Assembly: GCF_019578655.1 (NCBI RefSeq)
Contig: NC_063260.1
Coordinates: 23,894,888-23,958,887, forward strand
Length of the DNA: 64,000 nt
Direction: 5' to 3'
From: Ricinus communis
Taxonomy: Eukaryota > Streptophyta > Magnoliopsida > Malpighiales > Euphorbiaceae
Part shown: positions 47,017 to 60,117 of the stretch, one piece after another
Layout: every line of letters begins with the position of its first letter
How positions within the stretch are numbered: position 1 is the first letter of the stretch
Notes under the pieces: generated by a model
Database searches by the model: none
What the model was told of the DNA's origin: nothing
The model's input: the letters and a program-made list of their open reading frames with translations, nothing else
Made by a program: the position numbers and the translations under genes

Positions 47017-48569
47017 GGCTAAGTAGAACACCATTTACCATGAAATTTGATTATCTCTTCTAGATCTAGCAACTCCAAAGGGATGAAATATGTGATTAAA
47101 CTGAGTAATTGAGAGAAACGCTGTTTATTATTATGAGCAAAACGATAGTATTTCATACAGAAAGAAACTCTAGGTTAATTTGCATGTTAAACTCATGAAA
47201 ATCTTAAAAAGTAGAGTGATGTCAGTATAAAAGTAATAATGGCGATACAAATATGATTTTCACTGACATGCTTAAATTTCTTTAATTTAAAACACTATAA
47301 TCAAATTATAATAAAAATAAAAAGTCCGCTCTAGTTTGATAAAATCTTAATTTCTGTCAAGTCTAATAGTAATTATTAGTTAAGAACTAATGAACTAGTT
47401 TTATCCATGTTTGCTAACAACAAGAACTATGGAGGGTATGGAGAGAGTAATTACAAACCTCAAGAGTGGCTTACATGCAATAAGCCTAACTCAAGAGTGC
47501 TGACATCTAATATGGAAAACCTAGTGTTACAGTAGTGTAATAGGCCAAACTTTTAAAACTATATATAGGAATTAACCTAGAAATCAAATGGAAGAGTTCC
47601 TAATTAGTAAATCTAAAGGACAATAAGCTAAAGTTTGTAAAAGCTGGAGGATAGTGGGCTAACATAAAAGTGTACGTTTAGTGTTTTGCTTCTATAGAAG
47701 ACGAGATCATTAATCATTAATAAAAAGAGATGTATTATTTTTTATATATTGTACATAGGTAATAGACTCCCTAATTAGAGAGGTTTTCTATAAATATGAA
47801 AATAAATTTCATAAATCCACCCCAACACGTTAAATGTTTTTGCCCATCAAACCAAAATCTGATAGGTAAAATGTATGGTGGAGGTTGCAGGATGAACAGA
47901 AAGAACTAGGTCAGTTTTAATTTAACAAAGAAAACAATTTGTGTAGTTCTGGTGTCTCTATTTTTTATGATTGAGAGAGCTATACTCTATGTGATCATAT
48001 CATAATTTACAAGGAGATACCTAACATGAAAAACTCATTCAATTATGAGGTCAAAATGTCTTACTGTCTATTAAATTTTTATAATTTATGAGACCCTGGA
48101 CTACATGACCTAATATCAAAAATTAACAAGTGATAGTATAATAGGCCAAACTTTAAAGGGGTTAAAATGTAATATTGGAAATACAAGGCTCACTAGTGTA
48201 ATAGCTAGGTCTGTGGTATATAATCCAAGAAGGTTTTGCTCATATATATATATATGAATATATATTTGTAAGGTTACTACATATTTAAGGTATAAGAGAA
48301 ATGGGAGACATGAATGGGATCTTATGAATATTCCAACATTGTAATTTTATATTCATAATTAAATCTTGATGTGACCCATAGCTCTTGCTGCAAAATCCAC
48401 AAACTAGTAAATTACTTATACCCCAAGAAAACCAAATGAGAAGCTTATTAAACTTGATAGATTTACAGCTCATTAGCTATATTATCAATTATTATAGGAA
48501 AGATGAACCGGGTGTTTATTCAGACATGCATTAACTGATTAATTGTCAAAACCCTTAAACTCGGTCCCA
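47017..48569. other. Spacer between PMEI pseudogene and first intact PMEI gene
   Basis: AT-rich, no gene seen. A short motif TAATAGGCCAAACTTT recurs near 47541 and 48139. Together with the similar GAAGAGTTCC sites near 47590 and 49275 it suggests that flanks were duplicated along with the genes. Confidence 0.4.
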
Positions 48570-49220
48570 TCAGAGGACCAAAGCTGAGTTCTCTCCTTGT
48601 GATGATGAGCCAAAGCTGTTTATAAGAGCCAAGGCGATACTTGTCAAACGAGCAACTTTTGTCATATTTTCCTTCACTATATTTTTCACTTCTCCATCTA
48701 TAGCATGACCAGCAAATCCGTCCATGCAAGTAGTATCATCAGTCAAGGCAGCACTAACCCAAGTTTGTACATCATTAATTATAATAGGATCGGTACCTGA
48801 TCCTGATGTGGCTCTACCCATCTCGCCAATCGACTTTTTTAGCTCATATACTGCCTGACCAATCTCCGCCACGCAATCAGCTATGGCAGCAGCCTGTCTA
48901 GGCGTCAAGCTTTTGAGTCTAGACAGGTTTTTCATTAGTTCTGATGCTGATCTGGTGGCAGTCAGAGTCACATTCATGGAAACATAGGCTAGCATTTTGG
49001 GGTTGCTATCAATCTTGGTTGCATATATTGCAAGGGAGTCATAACACAATTTAGGATAGGTAGTGTTACGACAAGATGTTTCCACGTACTGGGTACTTGT
49101 GTTGTTTGTTAATGGCAGAGTTGCAGAGCTGGAGATTATGAGGGTAGAGAAAAGAAGAATGGAAAAAGCTATTACACCACGCCTTGGTCGTAAATTTGAA
49201 ACTTCCATCTCTCTTGTCAA
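48570..49220 (-). CDS. Invertase/pectin methylesterase inhibitor domain protein, secreted
   Basis: 216-residue, intronless PMEI/invertase-inhibitor family protein. A hydrophobic signal peptide (about residues 15-33) predicts export to the cell wall. The four family Cys are at 50, 59, 116 and 165, expected to pair 1-2 and 3-4. Conserved stretches are CRNTTYPKLCYDSLAIYA and QTWVSAALTDDTTCMDGF. Such proteins form a four-helix bundle and block pectin methylesterases or acid invertases; which target applies cannot be told from sequence, though the form resembles the 21 kDa protein/PMEI group. The Met at residue 5 is an alternative start. The second intact paralogue is at 53407-54024. Confidence 0.92.
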   Translation of the reverse strand: MTREMEVSNLRPRRGVIAFSILLFSTLIISSSATLPLTNNTSTQYVETSCRNTTYPKLCYDSLAIYATKIDSNPKMLAYVSMNVTLTATRSASELMKNLSRLKSLTPRQAAAIADCVAEIGQAVYELKKSIGEMGRATSGSGTDPIIINDVQTWVSAALTDDTTCMDGFAGHAIDGEVKNIVKENMTKVARLTSIALALINSFGSSSQGENSALVL

Positions 49221-52200
49221 TATATAGCTAGCTAATGGGAAGTAACAAGGGACTGTATCTGATGGAAAATTAATGGAAGAGTTCCCAATTTATAGAAAAA
49301 CTTAAGCTGAAGCAATGCGGTTTCACAACTGAAGTCTGAGCCTAGCATGAAATGGAAGTACAAATATCCAGGGAAGGCACTGGCCGAGTTGGGTGGAGAT
49401 CATGTGCTGGATTAACAAACGTGCAAGAACTGAGCCAGGTTACTTGATCTATATCTACTTCCAAGTACAAGAAAATAGAAAATAATAATTTTTTTGCCAA
49501 AATAGATCATGGGAAAGAAAAAACAGACAGATATGGTGATCAATGACGTAAGGAAATCATGATTCATGAGTAGGGCAATAATCATCTATGTATAATTGAA
49601 TATAATGAAATAAAGGTTCATTTGTTAATAAAGTTATAACAATAATTTTTGAAATCGAACTGATATTTTTGAGACTGAAACTAACATGATTTTAATTTTC
49701 GCAAACCTCTTTTTCCTTAATTAGTATTTGTATATGAAGAATTAAGATATTTATTAATACTAAAATACAAAATCGATATCTATTTATAAAATAAATTATA
49801 TAATTATAAAGAATTAGATATAAATAATTGAATATTGAATGTTTAACTTGTAATCGTAGCAAACTATTTGTTAGTATTTATTTGCGGCTAATATTAATTT
49901 ATGAGAAAAATAAAAAAAGGAATCAACAAATAAATATATATAAATATAAAATAACAATTTTTTTTTCTTAATAGATGTATAAATGTGAAACCTAAGGGCT
50001 AAAGATATCATCATGATAGCGCAGATTCGCAAGACATACAAAATCATTGGAGATATATCAAATTGATACAAAATCATTGGAGATATATCAAATTGATTCA
50101 AGTGATGGATACATACACACACATCAATCTAATGGTGGCAAACAAACACTTTTGATGAATCATTAGTTTTTAACAAAATAATAATAATGAAACAGAAAAG
50201 GAAAGTAAAGAAGATGGAAATGACAAGAATATGTTTTCCGGTTTATACTTTATTCAAGGAGCAGATCAAAGTTAAAGATTCTTTTTGAAAAGAGAACCGG
50301 ATCATGCTAGATGACATTTGCCAAATTGTCCTCTACATTAATCATTCAGATACATTATTCTCATATTTTGCTGCCTAATATTGTTTATGAATTATTGGTT
50401 GGCATCTGTCTCTACTGATTTCCAACCTCTTATACCTTTTTTTTTTTTTCCTTTTTCTTTTGAAATTTTCCCCTTTCTTTTTATTTGATTGATTGATAAA
50501 AACCCACTTGTTAATGTTGTAAAATGTAAAAAATTAAGGTTGCTTGAGGGATTGCCAAACTCATGAAAAAGTGATATCAACATGGTCAATTATTATAGTT
50601 TTTTTTTTGGGTAACATTATTATAGTATTTAAGATTTAGAAAAATTAACAAAAAATAAAAAGCAATTTTCTTGTTAAAGTTGCGGAGCAGGTGGAGGCCC
50701 AACTAGTTAAGCTTTAGAGAGCTGATTTGACCTTTTTCTACATAAGAGGCCCAATGATATTATGTTTTATGTGTCGCGAATTCTTTCCTTTTTATATAAT
50801 TTCTTTAGAAAGAGTGCAAGTCATCTGAACGTAATTAAATTTAATTTATTAATTAAATCTACTTTTTTTTTACATATCTTATTTAAACAAATTTTATTAT
50901 TATTTATCAATTTCATCCAAAAATAAGAATATCAAAATTTATAATTTTATTGTAATAAACAAATTTAAATAATTGTTTTTATATCTATTTAAGCCAAAAC
51001 ACATGAATTATATTATTAAATTTTAATCTATAATGCAGTTCAGTGTTTAACAAGTCGGATTTTATTTTGTAAAAGAATAATTCAATTGGATTCCTTTTTT
51101 AAATTAAACCCTAACAAACTTACAAACCGCTGAATTCAGTTTGCGGTCAAAAAAGAAAAAGCAATTAGCATGTATTTAAATTGCTTCAATAATGTCTCCT
51201 AGCATTTATTATCATTTTTATTTTGGTTTAAACCCGGCCATCTTTTTTTTCCATGAAATGACTAATGATTCACTTGGAGATGGGCACGTGGATCACTCGA
51301 ATTGGCTTTTGCTTCCAAACTCACACCAAACTATATTATATTTGTGAAAAGAGAAAAGAGATTTTATTATTTATCTATTTCTAAGAAATAATTATAAAAA
51401 TATTCTGATTTTTTTGATTTTTTTTTTAAATCATCTCGTGCTGTTTTCAGTAGTATTTATTTTTCATCTTTTTCATTTTTTCTGTTATTTTAAATATAGT
51501 TTCAAATATTTTACAAATAATTAATATATATATATATATATTTTTTAATAAAAATATACCGTTTATTGTTAAACATTTGAATTAAATTTTATTTCATTTT
51601 AAAATTTTTAAATATTCAAAATATATTACTATTTGGTAAACATATATTTTTTATTGTTTAATTTTTTTGAATTTATATTTTATTTTAGTTGGAAAAAAAT
51701 GAAATAACTAATATATATTTAATATATACTATTTTTAGTTAAATATATACATTTTGTTGCTATTTGCATAAAAAAAACATACTAAATATATAATTTTTCT
51801 AATATATACTAAACTTATACTTTTTTTTATCACGTAGCAATTTATTTGATTTTTTAGATATGATATTCTCAACACATTTCCGAATTTCTAAATCAGAAAA
51901 ATATCTTTTAAATTTATTTATATATACATCATTACTATTGTAAAAAATACAAATAATATTTCATAAAAAATAATATATTTTAGACTTGTTATTTATCAAA
52001 ATTATATTTAGTATATAGACATTTTATTTAAAATATGTCCAACATGTATTTTTTTTATTTAGAAAGACCAAATCCGTATTTTTATAAATAAAAATTTATT
52101 TTAAAATATTTCTATAAGTAAATATTTATTTTAAAATATTTTTATTTATCGGTAATTTTTATGAATATTTTATACTTTTTCATAGTAGTTCATCTTTCCC

Positions 52201-53406
52201 TTATATCTCCACCCCAAAAAGACGGTAGGAAAACTAAAACTCAACATAACAGAAGTAGTATCACAACCATGAGTCACTCATCTCCACCTATAAATAAGCT
52301 TACGACAGTATCCAAAAAGTAACAGCAAAATGCAATTGCCTCATCTCTTGAATCTCTGTCACCATCGTCCACCATTCTTCCATTCCTTCTTCAGCTCCCA
52401 TCTGCCGTTAATATCCCATTATGCCCTGCAACCAAGACGCAAAACAGAGCCAACAAAAGACAAACAAATCTAAAAGAAGAGTGGTACCAAAATAAAAAAC
52501 ATAATACCCAAAGCCAAAATACTTATAAACTGATTAATCTACAATCTGAACCCCATAAATAAAAATCACAAATAATAGCCACACCCCTTTCAAAACTCCA
52601 AGATCAAATCACTATGATACAGAGAGTAAAGAAAGATTTTTGAAGAGAGAAAGATAACTTAAAGATAAGTTGCGCAGTAACTAGAAATCTTTAAGGAAAA
52701 AGAAGTTTATCTTTTTGCGGTTATTATTTTTGGTCAAATAATGATTTGACGTCAATTAAAGGCATAAATAAGGATGGAGTTACACTTTCTTTTGACTAAA
52801 TCTTTTATTTAGTATTTGGTTCAGTGAAAAGTGAAATAATATTTAATTTTATGAAATATTATTTTTTAAGTATATTTGGTTTTATTTGATTTAAAATAAA
52901 AGTAATTGGCCTATTGGATATCTTGACGTAGAGACAGTGGCCAAGTTGATATGTTATTTTTTATTTTACTATTATAATTAACAGAATTAGTGAAAGTATT
53001 ATTATTTTATTACTATCATTGTTATTATACTATTATTATTAGAAAACTTAGAGATAATAATTTATGGGAGATCCAGTTAAATTAAAATTGAGTTTAGAGG
53101 TAGAAAATCACGATTAGACAGAGAGCAAATTCCGTATCTAGCCTATATGAAAACTGTACAGTATCACTTCACGAGTCACAATTCCGCACTTGTAATCAAG
53201 CCGAAGATAAGAAACCTCATCCGAACTTGGTACGGGTAAGAAATACAGCTCCACATATATGGCAAACCGAAACCAGAAGATACTGTCCAAATCCTGAAAT
53301 TCAAAAACAGTACCTATCATCATAATTGTACAAAAAGGATAACACACACCCTCCTGTCCCTTTTCCCTCTAAAATTTCACTACTAAAATGGAGACATAAA
53401 CGTACA
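49221..53406. other. Long AT-rich spacer between PMEI genes
   Basis: About 4.2 kb, very AT-rich from 50800 to 52200, with no supported gene. It contains a tandem 30-bp duplication at 50037-50096 and a (TA)n tract near 51522-51540. Confidence 0.55.
50037..50096. repeat. Perfect tandem duplication, 2 x 30 bp
   Basis: Two identical adjacent 30-bp units (each begins TACAAAATCATTGG and ends CAAATTGA) at 50037-50066 and 50067-50096. Confidence 0.95.
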
Positions 53407-54024
53407 CTAGGGTAGCCTGGCTTGGGATGAAGCATAATTGTTTATAAGAGCTAAGGCATTACTAGTCAAATGTGAAATTTTCAGTATATGTTTTCTAACA
53501 ATTCTCTTCACATTCCCATTTAAGTTGGGCTGTTCATCGAACCCATCTATGCAAGTAGTATCATCTGTTAATGCTGCACTAACCCATGTTTGTATATCTT
53601 CCATCACTCCATAAAAATTTGCTCCACTAGCATGACCCATTTCTCCAATAGACCTTTGTAGCTCATAAACTGAGTCACCGACCACTTCCATACAATCTAC
53701 CAAGGCTGCAGCCACTCCTGGATTTAAACCATGGATCCTTGACATCTTCTTCATCAATCTTGATGTTGATTCGGTGGCCTTGAAGGTTATATTTAGGGCA
53801 GTATTGGCTAGTAATTTTGGGTTTGTCTTGATTTTGCTAGCATAGATTGAGAGAGAGTGATAGCACAATCTTGGATAGGTTGTGTAGTTACATGTTGTTC
53901 TGATGTATTGGGTGTTTGTGTTGCTAGGCAATGGTGCAGTGGGTGGGCTAGAATTTATGTAGGTAGGGAAATGGAGGATGAGAATAGCTATTAATAAGGC
54001 ATGGCCTAAGAGTAAAGCTGCCAT
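53407..54024 (-). CDS. Invertase/pectin methylesterase inhibitor domain protein, secreted
   Basis: 205-residue intronless paralogue of the gene at 48570-49220. The signal peptide MAALLLGHALLIAILILHF is at the N-terminus. The four Cys are at 45, 54, 111 and 158. Conserved blocks are NYTTYPRLCYHSLSIYASKI, QRSIGEMGHASG and QTWVSAALTDDTTCIDGF. The start is the ATG at 54022-54024: the open frame continues upstream to 54375, but that part is not family-like and includes a (TC)n leader tract (54061-54078) typical of a 5'UTR. Same strand as its neighbours, consistent with a tandem family. Confidence 0.92.
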   Translation of the reverse strand: MAALLLGHALLIAILILHFPTYINSSPPTAPLPSNTNTQYIRTTCNYTTYPRLCYHSLSIYASKIKTNPKLLANTALNITFKATESTSRLMKKMSRIHGLNPGVAAALVDCMEVVGDSVYELQRSIGEMGHASGANFYGVMEDIQTWVSAALTDDTTCIDGFDEQPNLNGNVKRIVRKHILKISHLTSNALALINNYASSQARLP

Positions 54025-57000
54025 TTCTCTCTTTAATTGAGGGAATTTTTTTTTCCAAGGGAGAGAGAGAGAGAGAGATTTGTTGAGTATGAGAAGGAAG
54101 AATAACCTAATTATATAGAAACAAAAAAGCTGAGGCCCGCTGTTCCACATCAGTGGAGGAAAAAAGGCTGATTTTTTATGCATGGAGGAAGAATTAATAA
54201 AAAATGAAAGGCAATAATGAAATAGTGTTTGTCTCTCAAAAAAAATGAAAGGTAACAAGATGATTCCTGTTGGTTCAAGAGCACCTGGTAGCAGTGACCT
54301 GATTATGATTTTGTTTTTTTCTTTTCGCATAGTGCTTAGGGTTTGTCTCTTAAAGGAGTCGATTATCAAATCCAAGATTACAGAAGTAAGAGATTCCTGG
54401 ATTTGAGGTTATAATGAAGTTTACAATTAACTAGACCGGCATCGTGCTATAGATTTGACTAATTTGAAGATTTTATTTTGGAGTAAAGTAGGCTTGGTCT
54501 TATCTAATTATAAGGACAAAAAGCAGCTATGCTTGATCAATTATATAAAAACTTGGATGTTGTAACTAACCCATGATATGTTTCTCTTTTCATTTTAATA
54601 TCTGAATTAATAAGTGAAAATTATCAATCCTCGTCATCACACAATCCTTTATATGATATTTCTAATATATATGCAGGAATTATTAATTATTATTACCTCA
54701 ATCAGGTAAAACATTTAGATTTTCATCGATTTTACATGAAGTTTACCATTTTCACCAGGGTTACAGCTTTACCTCTTTATTTTCATAATAATGATCAACT
54801 CAATCTTAAGTCCCAAGGTGGTCAGGATTCCAAGTTTCACTGTCTCAGAGAGGCAAGCAATGTTGTCTGTATCTGAAGCCCATCCCACCACCATCGTCAT
54901 CATCCGTGGAAACAAGGATAAAAAGTTCATGAACCAAGCAACTGTGTATCAAACTTATCGCCAGGTAAAATAAGACAAAATATACTATCAACATCAGATG
55001 GCTACTTTTAATAAAACCATGCATCAATGAAAAGGAAAAATCATACGTCGGCTATGTCTCTTTCTATCTTTTTTAGTAATTGTTGCTGAACTCTTAAAAT
55101 TTCAACTGAGTGAGGTGCTATCTTTTGCTCAATTTCATGAAAATATAAGGCAAATAATGTCAAATGATGTGCCCAGGTTAATGGCTTACTAGAATTTTTT
55201 TGGGCGGCCCTTGATGACTTAAGCCTAATAACGTTATGGTTCATAAGAGCCCCCATTCCTCCCTGTTCCAATCAACTGACGTACTCTGTCGGTATTAATG
55301 TTGGGATGCATTTATTTTTGTTGAAGATGGTAGGAAGAAAGAGCAACGTAGAAATTCAAAAGAAACAAGTATTCGATGACCAAAATATTAATCCGATAAG
55401 CCCACACTAAAAGCATTCCGCATTTATACTACTTGTCTTGATGACACGATTCTGAACATAATATCACACATGAGTCAGAATATACTAGAGGGGTGCAAGA
55501 ATTGGTTGATCAGACAGTTGAATGTCTGGATCAACACAACCACCTTTCAATCTTTTATCGTCATCTTAATTTTAGATAGATTTAGTAAGAAAAAAAAACC
55601 CTTTAAAATAATCCTGTAAGCTTGTTTTGATGACATAAAATGATCTTGTGAGCTAATAATGTTTCCTGAAAGCTTTCTTTATAGATCACTAATCTAATTG
55701 AGTTTGTAAATGACGAAAATACTATACTTAAACGTAGAGCCTTTGCTTGGTAAAGTAGGATATTAAAATTTAGGATGTAAAGATTAAACCCTAACCTAAA
55801 TGTCTTTTTCCTTTTAAAAATGCTTCCCAAGTATCAAAGAGAAATTGCAAGTCCTAACTAACAATCTATGACAAAACAGAGTTGAGTTAATATTAGAGAA
55901 GATATTTGTATTCAATAAAAAACTGCCAACATTATCAAATTTGGTCCATTAGGCTGAGTCCCATAGAATCTGAATTCAATTAAAACTAGGCGACTTCAAA
56001 TGGATATGAAAATAAAACAAAGGGTCCACAAGATGGGTTGCCCCAGAGTAGATGGAAATTTCCCCTGTCCTAATGAGAAATCTATTGCCATAAAAGCTCC
56101 ATGTGGCATCCTTCATTTCATGTCTTTACTTTTATCTTCTTTTCTAGGCAGATGAACTTGATTACATGATCCCAAGCATCAACTTTTATTGGGACTGGGA
56201 AGCGTCTTTATTGCTAATCGTGTCAGCTTCTTTTAGAAATTCTGCTTCCCACCATTCTCAGATGAAAAAGGACTCGGTTTACTTGGATTGCCTTTTCTGC
56301 CATCACATTGCTAATTGGTTGGAAATCACCTTAAGCTCCTATTAAGTTTCAAGCTTAAGCTTAAACTCACAATTACACTACCAAGGAGTTTTAACTAATG
56401 CTATTGGAGTTGTTTTTAGAATGCGAGTCTTGGGTCAATGGTGGATTTTTTCTGCTCGCCAGATTCTATCTATGAAAACCTAACAAGTGACTCGTCCAAG
56501 GACACAAGCAAGGAATCCTAAAGAAAATTCCATTTCAAATTACAGATTTATTATCATTTTTAGTTCCTTTGCTGCTAAGTGCTAACTGCAGAATAGTTCA
56601 GAGATAATTTTTAACTGATTCATATAATGTTTGCATGGATAGCTTCAAAAGATGAGCATTACAAAAAGACGGCCGCAACTTTTTGTGTTTCAGATCTATA
56701 AATTGCTTTCTTTTAACTGCTAACTTAACGATTATACTTATCCACTACTAAATAAAAAAAAAAGAAGTCTAACAAATTGTCAAAAAAGGAAATATGTTTT
56801 AACAGTCATCAATAAATGCTATTTAACCCAACATCTTTATACCAACTTATAATACCACCTCAGATAATATTGTTTTATTTCTTTTTAGTAATCTACAATA
56901 GTTTCAATACAGTTATATATTTAAAATTTTAATTAAATTAAAATAAAAGTTAAATATTTAATTTACACACTCTTAAATTTAGCTGAAATTCTTTTCTTTT

Positions 57001-57671
57001 TTTTTTTTCTTTAACGAATATCTTTTAATAGCTTTGAGTTGGTTTTGTATATTCAGCCCGCAGATTGCGGTCGCATGGACCCCTGCTTAACCCTAAAGTA
57101 AGGCAGTAATCATTATCACCACAGATGTGTAACCCTAAAGTCTAATTATTTGTAGATGAACTAAGCATTATTAAATTCAAAGAAAGAAAAATAAATATAA
57201 GTGGACAAAGATTTAGGTACAAGTGTCACCGAACCACATTTAACATTTACTCTAAGTTGGGGGAAGTGAAGGAAAGAAACAATAGGAGGAAACAAACTAG
57301 ATTAAACTTATTTTCCTTCTCATGTGTCGATGAGAAGAAGAAATAAAGGAAGAAAAATATTTGTTTGAATTTTGAATTCCCATGTGTACTCTTTACTTTT
57401 TCTTTTTGATTATTAATGAATTATTTTGGTGCAGTAAAAATTCAAAGCAATTTTTCATGTTTTCTCTTTATTTTAGACATAATGATTTTATGGAAGTTGA
57501 TTTCTCTTCTTTATTTCATTTTCAATATTTAAAGTTCTCTCCCAAAAAGTAAAGAGGAAATTAATATTTTAATTTTCTTTTCCAATAAATTATATCATGG
57601 ATCCAGAATCACGATGGATCATAGTCTTGAATTCAAAACGCATGAAGTTCATTAATATCATATGTATGTAA
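54025..57671. other. Intergenic region between PMEI gene and element C
   Basis: About 3.6 kb. Two stretches have balanced composition and longer open frames (54791-54973 plus; 55041-55271 minus), but neither shows a known domain. The rest is AT-rich with no gene seen. Confidence 0.45.
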
Positions 57672-58282
57672 TGTAAGATTATTATTATTATAATTTTATA
57701 TTAATGATCCATAATTAAATATATGGTCTAGTATTAAATGAATTAATATAATAGTTATTAGTTAATTATGAATTGGACCATTGGGATAATAACCTTGTCT
57801 CTATCTTCATTAAATTATACAATAAAGTTTATTATACTATCCATATAATAATATAATTGTAGGATTATTATTGGTAAGTACGATGGTTACTTAATTAAAT
57901 ATAGAAGAGATTAAAGAGAGATTATTTTTTGTATCAAGTAACTACCCTCCTATTTTTTTGGTTTGGCATATTCTTTTCATTTGAGAATTGTTTAAAGAAA
58001 GAAAATCACCGTAAAAGAAAAAGGTAAGCTTTGCACCATTGAAAGAAGCTTATTTAAAGCAAGAAGGTTAGAGAGAAGAACAATTACGCTTAAGGAATTA
58101 ACATTAAGCAAGCCATGGATCAAGGTATGTTTCATATATTATGTTTGTGTTACTGAATTTAGAACCCTAATAGAATTGTGTTGATTTAATTCGTAATTGT
58201 GATATTGTGGCTAATTATAGATGTTTCTTGTAATTTTAGAAACATGTTAAGGATTAGATTAAGTGTATAATTTAATCTAACA
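57672..58282 (+). repeat. 5' LTR of element C (611 bp)
   Basis: Starts TGTAAGATTA, ends TAATCTAACA (near-perfect terminal inverted repeats). It includes an ATG at 58115-58117 followed by a strong splice donor CAAG|GTATGT at 58124/58125. Confidence 0.9.
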
Positions 58283-59033
58283 ATTGGTATCAAAGCCTAA
58301 TCAATTACAATTAAATTACATTGAGATTAGGGTTCATAAAAAAAATTAAAATTATTTTAAAAGTATTTTGAATGAAATTAAAATATTCAAATTTTCGCAT
58401 AATTGTTTAAATTTTATTCAAATTCAACTTAATTAAAGTTTAATTGAATTACATAAATTTTGATAATTTATATGTTTTTGGATTTAATTTTCATTAAAAA
58501 AAATTATTGTTTGATCAAATATAAATGACCGATTTGATTAATTTAAGATAAGTTATAGTCCCTAAAGTGATTAAACTTATAAAGATTCTTAAAATATGAC
58601 ATTGTGTTTAAGTAATAGTTATAGTCATCAAAATGACTTAACTTTTAAAGGCTACTTAAATAATTTAAATATATTTCAATTATTTATAATCAAATAATGA
58701 TATAAAAGTTTATGATTGAAATAATTGAAATTATTAATTATAAATCTAGGAGGTTATCCAAAGATGAACCATTTATTATAATTAATAAAAATGAAAGGAA
58801 TTTATTAACATATTTGGTAAATGTAGGTGTATATCCAAAGATAACATACATATTTATTTGAATATGCTTGATTATTTGTTAAAGTTATTCCTGCTTAAAT
58901 TATTATAGTTTAATGTTATATATTTAAGAATCACCCAAAGGTAAACTTAAATATGTAGATTATTGTTATATGTTTGAATCCGATGTAAAGAACTCAAAAC
59001 ATTAAATAAGTGAGAATGTATTATTGTTTGCAG
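58125..59033 (+). other. Putative intron in element C joining an LTR-encoded start to gag
   Basis: Donor AAG|GTATGT in the 5' LTR and acceptor TTATTGTTTGCAG|CT just before gag. Splicing would join ATGGATCAAG to CTATGACC, giving MDQAMTNMFALG in frame with gag. The intron (909 bp) would contain the LTR end and the primer-binding site. Inferred from sequence alone. Confidence 0.55.
58285..58296 (+). other. Primer-binding site of element C
   Basis: TGGTATCAAAGC two bases after the LTR; a one-base variant of the usual initiator tRNA-Met site. Confidence 0.8.
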
Positions 59034-59977
59034 CTATGACCAACATGTTTGCCTTGGGAAATGGATTGATCAAGTTCAACGAATTGAACTTTGCCGACTG
59101 GAATGAACAGATTCAGTTCCAACTAGGCGTAATGGATTTAGACCTAGCTCTGGTTACTGATGAAAAGCCTGCTGAAATTACTGAGGCTAGTTCTGAAAGT
59201 GAAAAGTCTCTTTATGAGGCTTGGAAAAGATCAAACCGGTTGGCATTGAATTTGATGAGAATGGCGATGGCAGAAAATGTTAAGCCGTTGATTCCCAAGA
59301 CAGACTGTGCTAAGGATTTTATAAAGAAAATCAAGGAGTATTCATAATCAGACATTGTTGATAAGTCTATTGTGGGAACTCTGATGAGTAAGCTGACAAC
59401 AAAGAAATTTGATTGGTCGAAACCAATTCATGATCATGTAACCTCAATGACTAACTTAGCCACCAAGCTTAAGGAAATGGAAATGGATGTGAGTGAGTCC
59501 TTCCTCGTACAATTCATCATCAACTCTTTTCCTCCTGAATTTGGACAGTTCCAAGCAAACTACAACACACTTAACAAGAAGTGGAACTTACAAGAAAGCA
59601 AGGCTATGCTAATTTAGGAAAAAGGGAGATTAAGGAAGTTGAAGGATCACACCATTCATCTTTCTGTTCATAATGAGGCTAGCAGTAGCAAAGGGAAGCT
59701 AAGAAAGAAACAAAAAGGCAAGGGTAAGACTCCTCTGAAGGTGAATGAGGGTCAAATCCAAAAGGAGAAGATTTGTTTCTTTTGCAAGAAATCTGGACAC
59801 CTAAAAAAGGATTGCCATAAACAAAAGGCATGGTTTGAAAAGAAAGGTAAATATTTTGTTTCTGTATGCTTTGAATCAAATTTAGTTGAAGTGTCCAATA
59901 ATACTTGGTGGTTAGATTCTGGTGCCACTACTCATGTGTCATATATAATGCAGGATTCCTTTCAATCCAGACTTTAA
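59034..59977 (+). pseudogene. Gag and start of protease of element C
   Basis: Gag reads MTNMFALGNGLIKFNELNF onward, broken by TAA at 59345-59347 and TAG at 59615-59617. The zinc knuckle is an intact CCHC: CFFCKKSGHLKKDC (about 59776-59817). The protease active site WWLDSGATTHVS follows (about 59905-59940) and the frame ends at a shift near 59950. Confidence 0.9.
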
Positions 59978-60117
59978 AAGGAACTGAAAAGTTCCTTTAT
60001 ATGGGCAACAGAATGAAGGCAAAAATAGAAGGAATAGGGACGTATAGATTGATTCTAGACACCGATTGTTGTCTAGATCTTGAAAAGTGTCTTTAGGTTC
60101 CTGGATGTGCCAGAAAT

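Noticed and set aside
53407..54375. A 322-codon open frame that would extend the second PMEI protein upstream
   Set aside because: The family signal peptide starts at the ATG at 54024. The upstream part is not family-like and contains a (TC)n leader tract typical of a 5'UTR.
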